A DNA stretch of 23,248 bases from a virus: IMG/VR virus record IMGVR_UViG_3300010885_054611, positions 1 to 23,248 of that record; one strand, written 5' to 3'. A program made the translations under genes and the position numbers. The notes below the pieces were generated by a model, which was not told the origin of the DNA, ran no database searches, and saw only the letters and a list, made by a program, of their open reading frames with translations. Below are positions 6,594 to 14,053 of the stretch, one piece after another. Each line of letters begins with the position of its first letter. Position 1 is the stretch's first letter.

Positions 6594-7441
6594 TCGTACA
6601 AATTACATTAACAAAAAACGAATCGTTTTTACTTAAAGAAATGTTACCTATCTGGCAGCGGTTTGCAGATGGGTTTGTGTTTCTAAATAACGACTCTACC
6701 GATGATACATTAGAGTTTTTGCAAGCTAATAAAGAAAAATACAATATATTAGAAATACTCTCACCGAACGCAAATATAAGGCCTGAAGAATATGAAACAA
6801 ATGTTCGACAAAAATTATTTGATGCTGCGCGTAAATACACCGATAAAATTATCTGTATGGATTCAGATGAATATCTCGATGGCACTTGCACAAAAGAACA
6901 GCTCGAAAAAGTGCTTGATAAAAATCCCGATACCACACTAATGCTTAAATGGATACAATATACCAGTAAGAATCAGAGACGTGTTGATTCTCACTGGAGA
7001 GAGGTTTTTCATGATAGAGTAGGATCTTACAAAGAAGATGCAAAATTTGGAACTGCTTTTAGTCATTCCGGTCACGTTCCATCGGCATCGAGAGCTGTAC
7101 GAGTAGATCCTGAACAACTATTTATTGCTCATTTACAGTGGTTGGATAAAAGATGGGTTGGTATTAAACAATATTTTTGGAAAGTATGGGATTATGTAAA
7201 TAATCTCGAACACGGTGTACATATAATAAATCGCAGCGATTACGATGTATCAGTTAATAACTTTGCATGGGAATATGAAGATTTTAATGTACCGTTAAAA
7301 ATAAGAGAAGATATATACGCAATACAAAGCGTAAAAGATAATTATAAGTTACAATATATAGTTGAACAGACAAAAAAATATAATATAGCAAACCTCAATG
7401 ATTGGGGGATGGGTATACACGATTTTGCAATTAAGCAATAA
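6590..7441 (+). CDS. Family 2-type glycosyltransferase (Glyco_tranf_2_4-like)
   Basis: 283 aa. It opens with VQITLTKNESFLLKEMLP (3-20), then FVFLNNDSTDDTLEFL (29-44) and KIICMDSDEYLDG (86-98). DSDE is the metal-binding DxD site. This order (KNE, NDSxDxT, DxDE) matches the Glyco_tranf_2_4 group of soluble transferases. The C-terminal half is rich in Trp, Tyr and His (HLQWLDKRWVGIKQYFW), plausible for sugar contacts. It overlaps the preceding gene by 4 bases. A 45-base gap follows, holding a promoter-like element before the next gene. Confidence 0.78.
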   Translation: MIVQITLTKNESFLLKEMLPIWQRFADGFVFLNNDSTDDTLEFLQANKEKYNILEILSPNANIRPEEYETNVRQKLFDAARKYTDKIICMDSDEYLDGTCTKEQLEKVLDKNPDTTLMLKWIQYTSKNQRRVDSHWREVFHDRVGSYKEDAKFGTAFSHSGHVPSASRAVRVDPEQLFIAHLQWLDKRWVGIKQYFWKVWDYVNNLEHGVHIINRSDYDVSVNNFAWEYEDFNVPLKIREDIYAIQSVKDNYKLQYIVEQTKKYNIANLNDWGMGIHDFAIKQ

Positions 7442-7454
7442 CGATTTTAACATA

Positions 7455-7461
7455 ATAAATA
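7455..7461 (+). promoter_or_regulatory. T4-late-like element (ATAAATA) inside the sugar block
   Basis: ATAAATA sits in the only sizeable gap of the first part of the sugar block. The context CATAATAAATACAT is close to the element before the neck gene (TTAATAAATACAT at 18716-18728). The ATG at 7487 is 25 bases downstream, leaving a short leader. Confidence 0.45.
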
Positions 7462-7486
7462 CATAAGAAAGATATAATAAAGAAAT

Positions 7487-8182
7487 ATGTTTGTAATACC
7501 GTGTAAATATAGCGCAGAAGCTCGTTTTGTATTTGACGTCGTTTCAGATATTAAAAAATATCATCCAGGCGAAAAAATTGTCGTCGTAGATAGTGCATCG
7601 CAGGATAAAACATATTTAACGTTATTAGAAAAAGAAGGTGTAATCGTAGAAGATATAGATAATATAAATTGGTGTGTCGGAGCTTATTGGCATGTGTATA
7701 AAAAATATCCTAACGAAGCTTTTTATTTTTTTATGCACGATTCAATGAGAATTAAAGATTCATTGAATGATATTAAAGATAAAGAATTAACAATTATTTA
7801 CTATTTTAATAGAAGGGTATGTAATTCATTTAACCAGTGGTCCTCGATAATAGAAGAGCAAACAACATTTAAATATAATGGTGATGGATTGGGGTGCTAT
7901 GGACCTGTATTTTTTTGTAAAAACCAGGTAATGCAATCTCTTCTCAATGCTGGTGTAGATAAATTACTACCAACAAATAAACAAGAAATTGGTTTTGCAG
8001 AAGGTGCATATGGATTTTTCTTTGAACAGTTAGGTTTTGATTTAACTAAATGCTCATTATATGGCGATGTATTAGAAGATGAAAGTCCTGCAGGTAGATC
8101 GGGATCATATCCACATAAGACATCATGGCAGCATCCGGTTGAAAAATTTTATGGTCATCATTTTACATCGGATAGATTGTGA
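7487..8182 (+). CDS. Putative glycosyltransferase, divergent GT-A type
   Basis: 231 aa. FVIPCKYSAEARFVFDVVSD (2-21), KIVVVDSASQDKTYLTLL (30-47) and YFFMHDSMRIK (80-90) follow the order of a GT-A core: first strand, nucleotide contact and metal site, here MHDSM instead of DxD. GLGCYGPVFFCKNQVMQSL (about 135-153) is an acceptor-side segment, and the C-terminus is rich in His and Ser (SWQHPVEKFYGHHF). I infer a transferase acting on a nucleotide sugar. The missing acidic pair makes metal dependence uncertain. The stop overlaps the GTG start of the next gene by 4 bases. Confidence 0.55.
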   Translation: MFVIPCKYSAEARFVFDVVSDIKKYHPGEKIVVVDSASQDKTYLTLLEKEGVIVEDIDNINWCVGAYWHVYKKYPNEAFYFFMHDSMRIKDSLNDIKDKELTIIYYFNRRVCNSFNQWSSIIEEQTTFKYNGDGLGCYGPVFFCKNQVMQSLLNAGVDKLLPTNKQEIGFAEGAYGFFFEQLGFDLTKCSLYGDVLEDESPAGRSGSYPHKTSWQHPVEKFYGHHFTSDRL

Positions 8183-8823
8183 ATAACGTATTATTTTTTC
8201 ATGTTGCAACTATTGGAAACTATCAACAAATCGTTGATAGAGTCTTTTCTTTGTTAGAAGTTAGCGGATTATATACTGACTTGCATAGAATTTTTGTTAA
8301 TATTGCCGGAGATAAAGATGTGCGTATAGACTTAAAGGATAAAAAAATAAAGCTTTTTCCAAAAAGATCATCTTTAGATAATTTTGAATTTTCTACGCTA
8401 TGTTATTTGAGACAATATGCTTTTATGAAAGAAGCAAACCTTTTATATATACACACAAAAGGTTGTAGCACTCCTTCAAATCCTTGTATAGATGAATGGA
8501 GAGAATACATGTTATATTTCAACATAATTCAATACAAAAAAGCTTTAAAATTTTTATCAAATAACGCAGCTGTTGGAGTAGATCTTGTTGATGAGCCAAC
8601 AAAGCATTTTTCTGGTAATTTTTGGTGGTCAAAGTCTTCTCATATAAGGGCTCTGTCTAGTATAGAAGATCAACCATTAATAATAAGTGATAGACATAAA
8701 TGTGAATTCTGGATTTGCAGTCGTAAAGACAGTAAATATGCATCAATGCACGATAGTGGTATTAATGTGTATAGTAGACATTTAATTAGATACCCAAAAA
8801 GTAATTATGAAAACAACAATTAA
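8179..8823 (+). CDS. Putative glycosyltransferase with HTKG and GNFWW motifs
   Basis: 214 aa beginning at GTG 8179 within a GTGA overlap. The central LLYIHTKGCSTPSN (88-101), WREYM (107-111) and HFSGNFWWSKSSHIRAL (143-159) form the signature of a widespread but poorly characterised group found beside glycosyltransferases in viruses and bacteria. The order is compatible with a GT-A fold in which HTKG lies at the metal site and GNFWW in the acceptor pocket. This is inference from motif layout, not proven activity. The gene overlaps the next one by 17 bases, keeping it in the same transcription unit. Confidence 0.55.
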   Translation: MNNVLFFHVATIGNYQQIVDRVFSLLEVSGLYTDLHRIFVNIAGDKDVRIDLKDKKIKLFPKRSSLDNFEFSTLCYLRQYAFMKEANLLYIHTKGCSTPSNPCIDEWREYMLYFNIIQYKKALKFLSNNAAVGVDLVDEPTKHFSGNFWWSKSSHIRALSSIEDQPLIISDRHKCEFWICSRKDSKYASMHDSGINVYSRHLIRYPKSNYENNN

Positions 8824-9754
8824 TTTTATACCACATTCACGACCACAATATGCGCAATCATTTTATAATGAAATAACATCAATTAGCGATAATGTAAAAC
8901 GAAATATTAATATTAATCTTTTAATATCCGACTCTAATAGTAGAAATTGGAAGTCAGATAAAGATTTTTTATCAAAGCACGGTATTGAAACAAACGTATT
9001 CTTGGTTCAAGGAGGTGATTATATCACAAAAATAAAAACAGCCTTTAATAATAGCGGTGAATATATAGTAAAGCTTGATGAAGATATCTTTTTATCGTCA
9101 AAGTTGTGGGAATTTTTCTTAACTAATTTAATAGTACTAGAAGATAGAAAAAACTTATTCCTCTCACCTTTACTCTCCACGGGTATACCTAGTGTTGATT
9201 ATTTTGCAGAACAATTTTTAACTGCAGATGAAAGACAAGAATTAAATACAATTTATTTACAAACTCCACTACCCAATATATGGGGCGCTGATTACAGCTC
9301 TCTTGAGCAACACACAATAAAATCAACCGCATGGAACCATAATGAATTCTATAACGCAGTATCAAAAATTAATCATTTTTACAAAGGTGTTCACCCTGTA
9401 AGGTTTTCACCTAAAGCTCAAAGATTTATACAGAAATGCGTTATTAAAAGATTTGATAAAATTATAGAAGCGGATAACTTTACACTTCATATAGACAAAA
9501 AACCTTATCTTTGTAATAGTATATTTGGTATAAAAAAAGATACATGGGGGGAGATTATTAACAATAAGTCGCTTTACCGAGACCCATTTGATGAAGTACC
9601 GTTCAATCTTTACATGCAGCAGAACGATCTCAACATGGTATTTATTAATAATGGATTTGGAATACATCCATCATATAATACTGTTAACATGTTTGGAGAT
9701 AACTATCAACACATCTCTGATGAGTTTTTTAATAATGAATACTTTAAACGATAA
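8807..9754 (+). CDS. Putative glycosyltransferase (DED-type GT-A)
   Basis: 315 aa, the longest transferase-like protein of the block. INFIPHSRPQYAQSFYNEI (5-23) is the first strand, INLLISDSNSRNW (36-48) the second, and YIVKLDEDIFLSS (86-98) holds DED at the metal site. The central part (about 130-230) has no motif I recognise. The C-terminal NSIFGIKKDTWGEI and LNMVFINNGFGIHPS resemble the acceptor region of fibre- or glycan-modifying transferases. The gene body is notably AT-rich. It starts 17 bases inside the upstream gene, and the following gene begins 20 bases before its stop. Confidence 0.6.
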   Translation: MKTTINFIPHSRPQYAQSFYNEITSISDNVKRNININLLISDSNSRNWKSDKDFLSKHGIETNVFLVQGGDYITKIKTAFNNSGEYIVKLDEDIFLSSKLWEFFLTNLIVLEDRKNLFLSPLLSTGIPSVDYFAEQFLTADERQELNTIYLQTPLPNIWGADYSSLEQHTIKSTAWNHNEFYNAVSKINHFYKGVHPVRFSPKAQRFIQKCVIKRFDKIIEADNFTLHIDKKPYLCNSIFGIKKDTWGEIINNKSLYRDPFDEVPFNLYMQQNDLNMVFINNGFGIHPSYNTVNMFGDNYQHISDEFFNNEYFKR

Positions 9755-10460
9755 ATGGACTTTTGGTATTACTAGCTTTGATATAACACTGAGCGATCTT
9801 ACTGGCTTAGATATAGTAAAGAACGAAAGATTACACGCATGTATACAGAGCATTAAGAGTCTCAATATTTTAAATGAAAATTATGAAATTATTGTTATTG
9901 GTGGTAATACACTTGGTAAAGATGTGACAATAGACGGTGTGCAGTATATTCATTTTGATGAAAGTATTAAACCAGCCTGGATTACAAAAAAGAAAAACCT
10001 TCTCATCGAAAGAGCACAATTTGAAAATATAATATTAATACACGATTATGTGTCCTTCGATGAAAATTGGTATAATGGATTCATATCCTTTACTACAGAT
10101 TGGGATGTTTGTATGTGTAAAATACGTAATAAAGATAACACTAGATGGAGAGATTGGTTACTTTGGTGGTGCGATAAAACGCCATACCGCATAGAAGAAA
10201 ACGGCACACTACTTGCGCCAAATCGTGTTATGTATGATGATACTAATTATATTAATAATGGTCAGATGTATATTAGTGGTACTGTTATTATTGGTAAAAA
10301 AACATATCTACAGCAAAACAAGCTCAATGAAGATCTCTGCTGGGGCCAGGGTGAGGATTGTGAATGGTCGGGTCGATGCAACAAGACATGGAATTATAAA
10401 ATGAATACAGGATCCACGTTGCGTTTATTAAAACAGCATCAAACAGCAATTGACGTATGA
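9735..10460 (+). CDS. Putative glycosyltransferase (GT-A like)
   Basis: 241 aa from the ATG at 9735 (MNTLNDKWTFG). The open frame extends further left to 9588, but that part lies out of frame within the preceding gene and reads as non-protein-like sequence, so the later start is chosen; it gives the 20-base overlap typical of this block. ENYEIIVIGGNTLG (48-61) is the nucleotide-side strand, ENIILIHDYVSFDENW (97-112) has HDYV at the metal position, and YISGTVIIGKKTYL followed by CWGQGEDCEWSGR supplies a GED acceptor-side acidic pair as in family 2 enzymes. Donor and acceptor are unknown. The stop overlaps the next start (ATGA). Confidence 0.62.
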   Translation: MNTLNDKWTFGITSFDITLSDLTGLDIVKNERLHACIQSIKSLNILNENYEIIVIGGNTLGKDVTIDGVQYIHFDESIKPAWITKKKNLLIERAQFENIILIHDYVSFDENWYNGFISFTTDWDVCMCKIRNKDNTRWRDWLLWWCDKTPYRIEENGTLLAPNRVMYDDTNYINNGQMYISGTVIIGKKTYLQQNKLNEDLCWGQGEDCEWSGRCNKTWNYKMNTGSTLRLLKQHQTAIDV

Positions 10461-11830
10461 TTAAGCACATTATATTTGATCTTGATGGAGTACTAATTGA
10501 TGCACGTGATATACATTATCACGCGCTAAATAAGGCACTTCAAAACGTTGATATTAATTTTGTTATCTCTAAAGAAGAGCATCTTCAAATATACGATGGC
10601 CTTCCAACAAGTAAGAAACTCAAATTAATCACCGAAAAAAAAGGCCTACAATCATCTTTATATGACAAGATATGGCAAGATAAACAAATATATACGATGG
10701 ATTATATCTTGTCAAGTACTACTACTGATCAGAGAATCATAGATATACTACAACTCCTTAAAACCGACGGGTACACTCTTAGTGTTGCATCAAATTCAAT
10801 ACGCGAAACTGTTAAAGCTGTTCTCCAGAAGAAAGGGTTTTTCGATTATATGGATTTTTTCTTTTCGAACGAAGATGTTAAAAAATCAAAACCAAGTTCA
10901 GAAATTTTCCTTAAGAGTATGATTGAAGCAGGTGTCGATCCTATTGAATGTCTTATTGTAGAAGATTCAAATATAGGCAAGCAAGCAGCTCGTAGTTCAG
11001 GAGCTCATCTCTGCTCCGTACTCTGTACAAGTGATGTGACATACGAAAAAATAAAAAATACAATAAACATGATTAACAATACTAAACAAAACACAAAATG
11101 GCAGGGTAGTGACATTAATATTCTTATACCCATGGCAGGAGCGGGTACAAGATTTGAAAAAGCTGGATACACGTTTCCAAAGCCCCTTATTGATGTTAAA
11201 GATAAACCCATGATTCAAGTCGTTGTCGATAATTTAAATATTGACGGACAATATATCTTTATTACTCAAAGCTCGCATTATGATAAGTATAATCTTAAAG
11301 ATACACTTAATTTAATTTCACCTAATTGCAAAATTATAAAAACAAGTGGGCTCACAGAAGGCGCCGCGTGTACAACATTATTAGCAAAAGAATATATTGA
11401 TAATAATAAACCGTTACTACTTGCAAATTCAGATCAATACGTTGATTGGGATAGTAACGATTTTATGTGGTCGATGATGGCGGATGATGTAGATGGTGGT
11501 ATCCTCGTATTTGAATCCACACATCCAAGATGGAGCTTTGTTAAGCTTGACGAAAATAATAACGTTGCTGAAGTTGCTGAAAAAAAACCAATTAGTAATC
11601 TTGCAACTGTTGGCATATACTTTTGGAAAAAAGGGTCAGATTACGTAAAATATGCTGAGCAAATGATTAACAAGAATATTAGAGTCAATAATGAATTTTA
11701 TGTATGTCCTGTTTTTAATGAGGCAATACAGGATGGCAAGAAAATGAAAGTATTTAAAATTGAAACTAAAGATATGTGGGGCATTGGTACACCTGAGGAT
11801 CTCAATCACTTTCTTGAAAACCATATATGA
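10457..11830 (+). CDS. Fused HAD phosphatase / sugar-1-phosphate nucleotidylyltransferase
   Basis: 457 aa with two domains. Residues 1-200 are a HAD hydrolase of the beta-phosphoglucomutase-like type: FDLDGVLID (7-15, nucleophile D8 and acid D10), SVASNS (109-114), the KKSKPSSEIF lysine region (142-151) and IVEDSNIG (167-174). Residues 220-457 are a nucleotidylyltransferase: ILIPMAGAGTRF (222-233) with PKPLI (241-245) form the GxGxRxxx-KP signature, LLANSDQYVDW (321-331) has the metal-binding Asp, and ATVGIYFW lies further on. The pair could mutate or dephosphorylate a sugar phosphate and then activate it with an NTP, supplying the donor for the neighbouring transferases. Which sugar cannot be told. 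It overlaps both neighbours by 4 bases. The fusion is continuous, with no stop or frameshift at the junction (about 200-219). Confidence 0.8.
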   Translation: MIKHIIFDLDGVLIDARDIHYHALNKALQNVDINFVISKEEHLQIYDGLPTSKKLKLITEKKGLQSSLYDKIWQDKQIYTMDYILSSTTTDQRIIDILQLLKTDGYTLSVASNSIRETVKAVLQKKGFFDYMDFFFSNEDVKKSKPSSEIFLKSMIEAGVDPIECLIVEDSNIGKQAARSSGAHLCSVLCTSDVTYEKIKNTINMINNTKQNTKWQGSDINILIPMAGAGTRFEKAGYTFPKPLIDVKDKPMIQVVVDNLNIDGQYIFITQSSHYDKYNLKDTLNLISPNCKIIKTSGLTEGAACTTLLAKEYIDNNKPLLLANSDQYVDWDSNDFMWSMMADDVDGGILVFESTHPRWSFVKLDENNNVAEVAEKKPISNLATVGIYFWKKGSDYVKYAEQMINKNIRVNNEFYVCPVFNEAIQDGKKMKVFKIETKDMWGIGTPEDLNHFLENHI

Positions 11831-12243
11831 TTTTAATATCACATAGAGGCAACCTCACCGGACCTGATATAGAGCGTGAAAATCAACCACGTCATATACA
11901 TGAATGTTTAAATAAAGGTTTAAATGTTGAAATAGATGTCTGGTATAAGGACGGTTTATTCTTTCTCGGTCACGATACACCTCAATATGAGGTGTCTTCT
12001 TGTTTTTTAAAAAATCAAAAACTTTGGTGTCATGCCAAAAACCTTGATGCGTTGTATAAAATGGCTGATAGTGGTAGCATACATTATTTTTGGCATCAGA
12101 AAGACGACTTTACGCTTACTTCACAAAACATTATATGGACGTACCCTGGAAACCCTGTGACGCTAAAGTCTGTAATTGTAACTGATAGTAAAATAATAGA
12201 TGCCTGTTATGGCGTTTGTACAGATTACCCGCTAGAGGCTTAA
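11827..12243 (+). CDS. Short glycerophosphodiester phosphodiesterase-like (PI-PLC-like) protein
   Basis: 138 aa, against about 240 or more for bacterial GlpQ/UgpQ enzymes. ISHRGN (4-9) gives the catalytic HRG, ERENQP (16-21) the Glu-Asn pair, NVEIDVWYKDG (33-43) the metal-binding ExD, and FLGHD (46-50) the second catalytic His, so the N-terminal active-site half is intact. FWHQKDDFTLTSQ and IIWTYPG (about 97-118) follow. The remaining barrel strands are missing or very compact. It could cleave a phosphodiester linkage in a glycan or lipid head group. It ends the sugar block: 4-base overlap upstream and a 61-base gap with a promoter downstream. Confidence 0.65.
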   Translation: MILISHRGNLTGPDIERENQPRHIHECLNKGLNVEIDVWYKDGLFFLGHDTPQYEVSSCFLKNQKLWCHAKNLDALYKMADSGSIHYFWHQKDDFTLTSQNIIWTYPGNPVTLKSVIVTDSKIIDACYGVCTDYPLEA

Positions 12244-12270
12244 TTTGTCAAATATAGCTAAAATAGATAA

Positions 12271-12298
12271 TTGATTTTTGTGGGTAATATATTATTAT
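12271..12298 (+). promoter_or_regulatory. Putative sigma70-type promoter of the DUF366-like gene
   Basis: TTGATT (12271-12276), 16 bases, TATTAT (12293-12298), 6 bases, ATG 12305. Hexamers and spacings are identical to those before queE at 2087. The gap 12244-12304 holds no other feature I can identify. Confidence 0.5.
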
Positions 12299-12304
12299 AT
12301 TGAT

Positions 12305-12889
12305 ATGATTATTAACGTACCACTATACGACGGCGATCTTATTCACTCACGCTTTGCTTATAAGCATTTTCGCGATAAGACACTACCTATTGGTAATATT
12401 GTAGCTTTTAGAGCGCCTATGAAGGTAGAAGCTGAAGGTATGATTGATAATGAGGATATTCTTAACGCTGATTATATCTATAGTGATGACGCGATTAATT
12501 TTTGCTGGGAAATTCCAAACCTCGATTCGTTCGGTGCAGTAGCGTTTCAACGTTTATTAAATACGCAGATTGCAAATATTTTGAGCGCGAAGTACCTTAA
12601 ATCACCTATTGAAGTTGATGGTGACGATCTAATTGTACATAGAGAGCATAACCAGGGTGGAGTAACACAGATGAAGGGTAAGTGTAGTGTTAGTATTACC
12701 TATTCGAAGAATAATGTAGCTCTCGGCCATACAGGTATTAATATTACTGCAGGAAAGAAGGCTCCAGCGTTTGCTTATTCAACTAACCTCTCTGAGGAAC
12801 AAGCCACCAGCTTTATGAATGATGTTATTCATTTGTTTTATGCAATGTGTGACGATATCTTTATTGCTACAACAAAAGTTATTTCTTAA
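12305..12889 (+). CDS. DUF366 family protein
   Basis: 194 aa from ATG 12305; the frame extends to a TTG at 12278, but the ATG fits the promoter spacing and the family start. YDGDLIHSRFAYKHF, GNIVAFRAPMKVEAEGMID, NADYIYSDDAINF, IEVDGDDLIVHR and GHTGINITAGKKAPAFAY follow the conserved layout I recall for DUF366, a mostly archaeal and bacterial family of unknown function. No catalytic role is established to my knowledge. It lies between the sugar block and replication genes, and its stop shares a base with the start of the gp62-like gene (TAATG), so they are co-transcribed. Any link to the 7-deazaguanine genes at the other end of the window is speculation. Confidence 0.65.
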   Translation: MIINVPLYDGDLIHSRFAYKHFRDKTLPIGNIVAFRAPMKVEAEGMIDNEDILNADYIYSDDAINFCWEIPNLDSFGAVAFQRLLNTQIANILSAKYLKSPIEVDGDDLIVHREHNQGGVTQMKGKCSVSITYSKNNVALGHTGINITAGKKAPAFAYSTNLSEEQATSFMNDVIHLFYAMCDDIFIATTKVIS

Positions 12890-13260
12890 TGACGATATTT
12901 GATTTTATATCAAGTGTACTCTTTACTAAGAAAAAAACTTGTTTAAATTCGGTTGACGAAGAGGGTGAATTCTCACCGTATATGCTTAATAGATGGTGTA
13001 GTATGTACTCAACTTCAACCGCAGTGTTTAGTAATATATTAAACAAATACCTTGGTGTTTTTGAAAATAAAAAGGATTTGTACAATTTATTTGTCGCTGT
13101 AATGCCGAAAGTTTCGTCACGACGTATTATGTACATAAAAAAGATTAAGGAAGAAAAGAAAGAAGAGAATTCTGATATTGATATGGTCGCGAGTAATCTA
13201 GAACTCTCTAAAAGAGAGATAAATCAATACATTGCATTTAAGCAAACTCTAATTAATTAA
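12889..13260 (+). CDS. 62: Clamp-loader small subunit, T4 gp62-like
   Basis: 123 aa. The pattern FDFISSVLFTKKKT (about 4-17), FSPYMLNRWCSMYSTSTAVFSNILNK (about 28-53), DLYNLFVAVMPKVSSRRIMYIKK (about 63-85) matches the conserved core of T4-type gp62: Phe-rich start, a P-x-(M/I)-hNR segment, and a basic (P)K-x-x-RR block. It is shorter than T4 gp62 (187 aa), which is usual in marine relatives. With gp44 it would load the gp45 sliding clamp onto primer-template DNA. Genes 44 and 45 are not in the window. The start overlaps the DUF366-like stop (TAATG), and 6 bases separate it from the next gene. Confidence 0.65.
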   Translation: MTIFDFISSVLFTKKKTCLNSVDEEGEFSPYMLNRWCSMYSTSTAVFSNILNKYLGVFENKKDLYNLFVAVMPKVSSRRIMYIKKIKEEKKEENSDIDMVASNLELSKREINQYIAFKQTLIN

Positions 13261-13266
13261 ACGTAT

Positions 13267-13734
13267 ATGGTTGCTGATATTGATATGCTTGGTCCTCTAC
13301 CGAAAAGTCTTATTGACTTTTCCTCACTACCAAAGAATTCTTTTAATTCTGTATTTTATGGCTATAACTTAAAACAGGTTCTAGATGATATTCTTCTTTG
13401 CACTTTTGTCGATGAGACGGAAGATGGTTCAAGTATTATTCGCAATGGTCTACATGTACCCGTTAATACTGATACTAAGGCATGGCGAATTGGCGAGGTT
13501 ATCCTTGCTGGCCCGAACGTAAAATACGCCAAGGTAGGTGATTATGTTTGTTTTCCAAATAACCTCGGTGTACCAGTAGCGAATATTGATATTGACGATT
13601 ACGGTACTCTTAAAAAGGGAATTTTCTTAAATGAGCAACGCATATTTGGTATTTGCTCTCTACGAGGTAATGATAATGAAAGCGTCGCTGCCAACCTTAA
13701 AAAGTCTACTCCTAAGCAACGTCGTCGAAATTAA
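13267..13734 (+). CDS. GroES/gp31-like co-chaperonin
   Basis: 155 aa. Residues about 38-130 read as a GroES-type barrel: DDILLCTFVDE, a variable loop (about 52-70: DGSSIIRNGLHVPVN, in the place of the mobile loop), WRIGEVILAGPNVKYAKVGDYVCFPNN (about 73-99) and a final QRIFGICSLRG strand. The GEVI-GP-vGD-V-FP order is typical of GroES and T4 gp31. Such proteins cap GroEL to fold the phage capsid protein, which fits a phage whose major capsid gene is in this window. The basic tail KKSTPKQRRRN is extra. The next gene starts inside this one in another frame. The alternative is a GroES-fold protein of other function. Confidence 0.6.
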   Translation: MVADIDMLGPLPKSLIDFSSLPKNSFNSVFYGYNLKQVLDDILLCTFVDETEDGSSIIRNGLHVPVNTDTKAWRIGEVILAGPNVKYAKVGDYVCFPNNLGVPVANIDIDDYGTLKKGIFLNEQRIFGICSLRGNDNESVAANLKKSTPKQRRRN

Positions 13735-14053
13735 GTTTAACCGACGCAGAATTAAGCCTGGGTCTGCCCCGACACGGAGGATGCTTTGTACTAACTCCCT
13801 CTCTTTACTTAATAGTACCGAAGGAAGACTCGCGCTAAATTATCGACGCGCGATTAATATGCCAAAATTTGATCCGAATGCAAGAGATCTTATTATTACG
13901 TGGGATATTATTATGCAAGATTACCGCTGTATTAATATGATAGCGTGTGATCTCATTCAAGTAATACCTGCCAACCAATCTTTCTGGAAGTTCTTTAACG
14001 AGAAGCTTGCTGGACTATCAGCTCCTCAGAAGATAAGTTTCATGAACACCTAA
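13676..14053 (+). CDS. DUF2693-like small protein
   Basis: 125 aa from ATG 13676, preceded by one of the few good ribosome sites here: ACGAGG about 8 bases upstream, inside the co-chaperonin gene. The frame is open to an ATG at 13631, but the upstream part has no protein-like character. VVEIKFNRRR, TRRMLCTNSLSLL, DLIITWDIIMQDYRCINMIACDLIQV resemble the SH3-like DUF2693 layout (V-x-F-xK, a basic R-x-M-x-CT strand, a W or D strand and a final D-I-x strand), a family common in T4-like phages without known function. The gene overlaps the previous one by 59 bases and the next by one base (TAATG). Confidence 0.5.
   Translation: MKASLPTLKSLLLSNVVEIKFNRRRIKPGSAPTRRMLCTNSLSLLNSTEGRLALNYRRAINMPKFDPNARDLIITWDIIMQDYRCINMIACDLIQVIPANQSFWKFFNEKLAGLSAPQKISFMNT

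Noticed and set aside
9588-9734. Upstream extension of the glycosyltransferase frame ending at 10460
   Set aside because: It overlaps the preceding gene by 167 bases in another frame and reads as non-protein-like sequence. The ATG at 9735 gives the short overlap typical of the block.
12278-12304. TTG start giving nine extra residues on the DUF366-like protein
   Set aside because: It would place the start inside the predicted promoter. ATG 12305 fits the family start and the recurring promoter spacing.
13631-13675. Earlier ATG for the DUF2693-like protein
   Set aside because: The extra 15 residues lie out of frame in the co-chaperonin gene, and the good AGG site favours ATG 13676.
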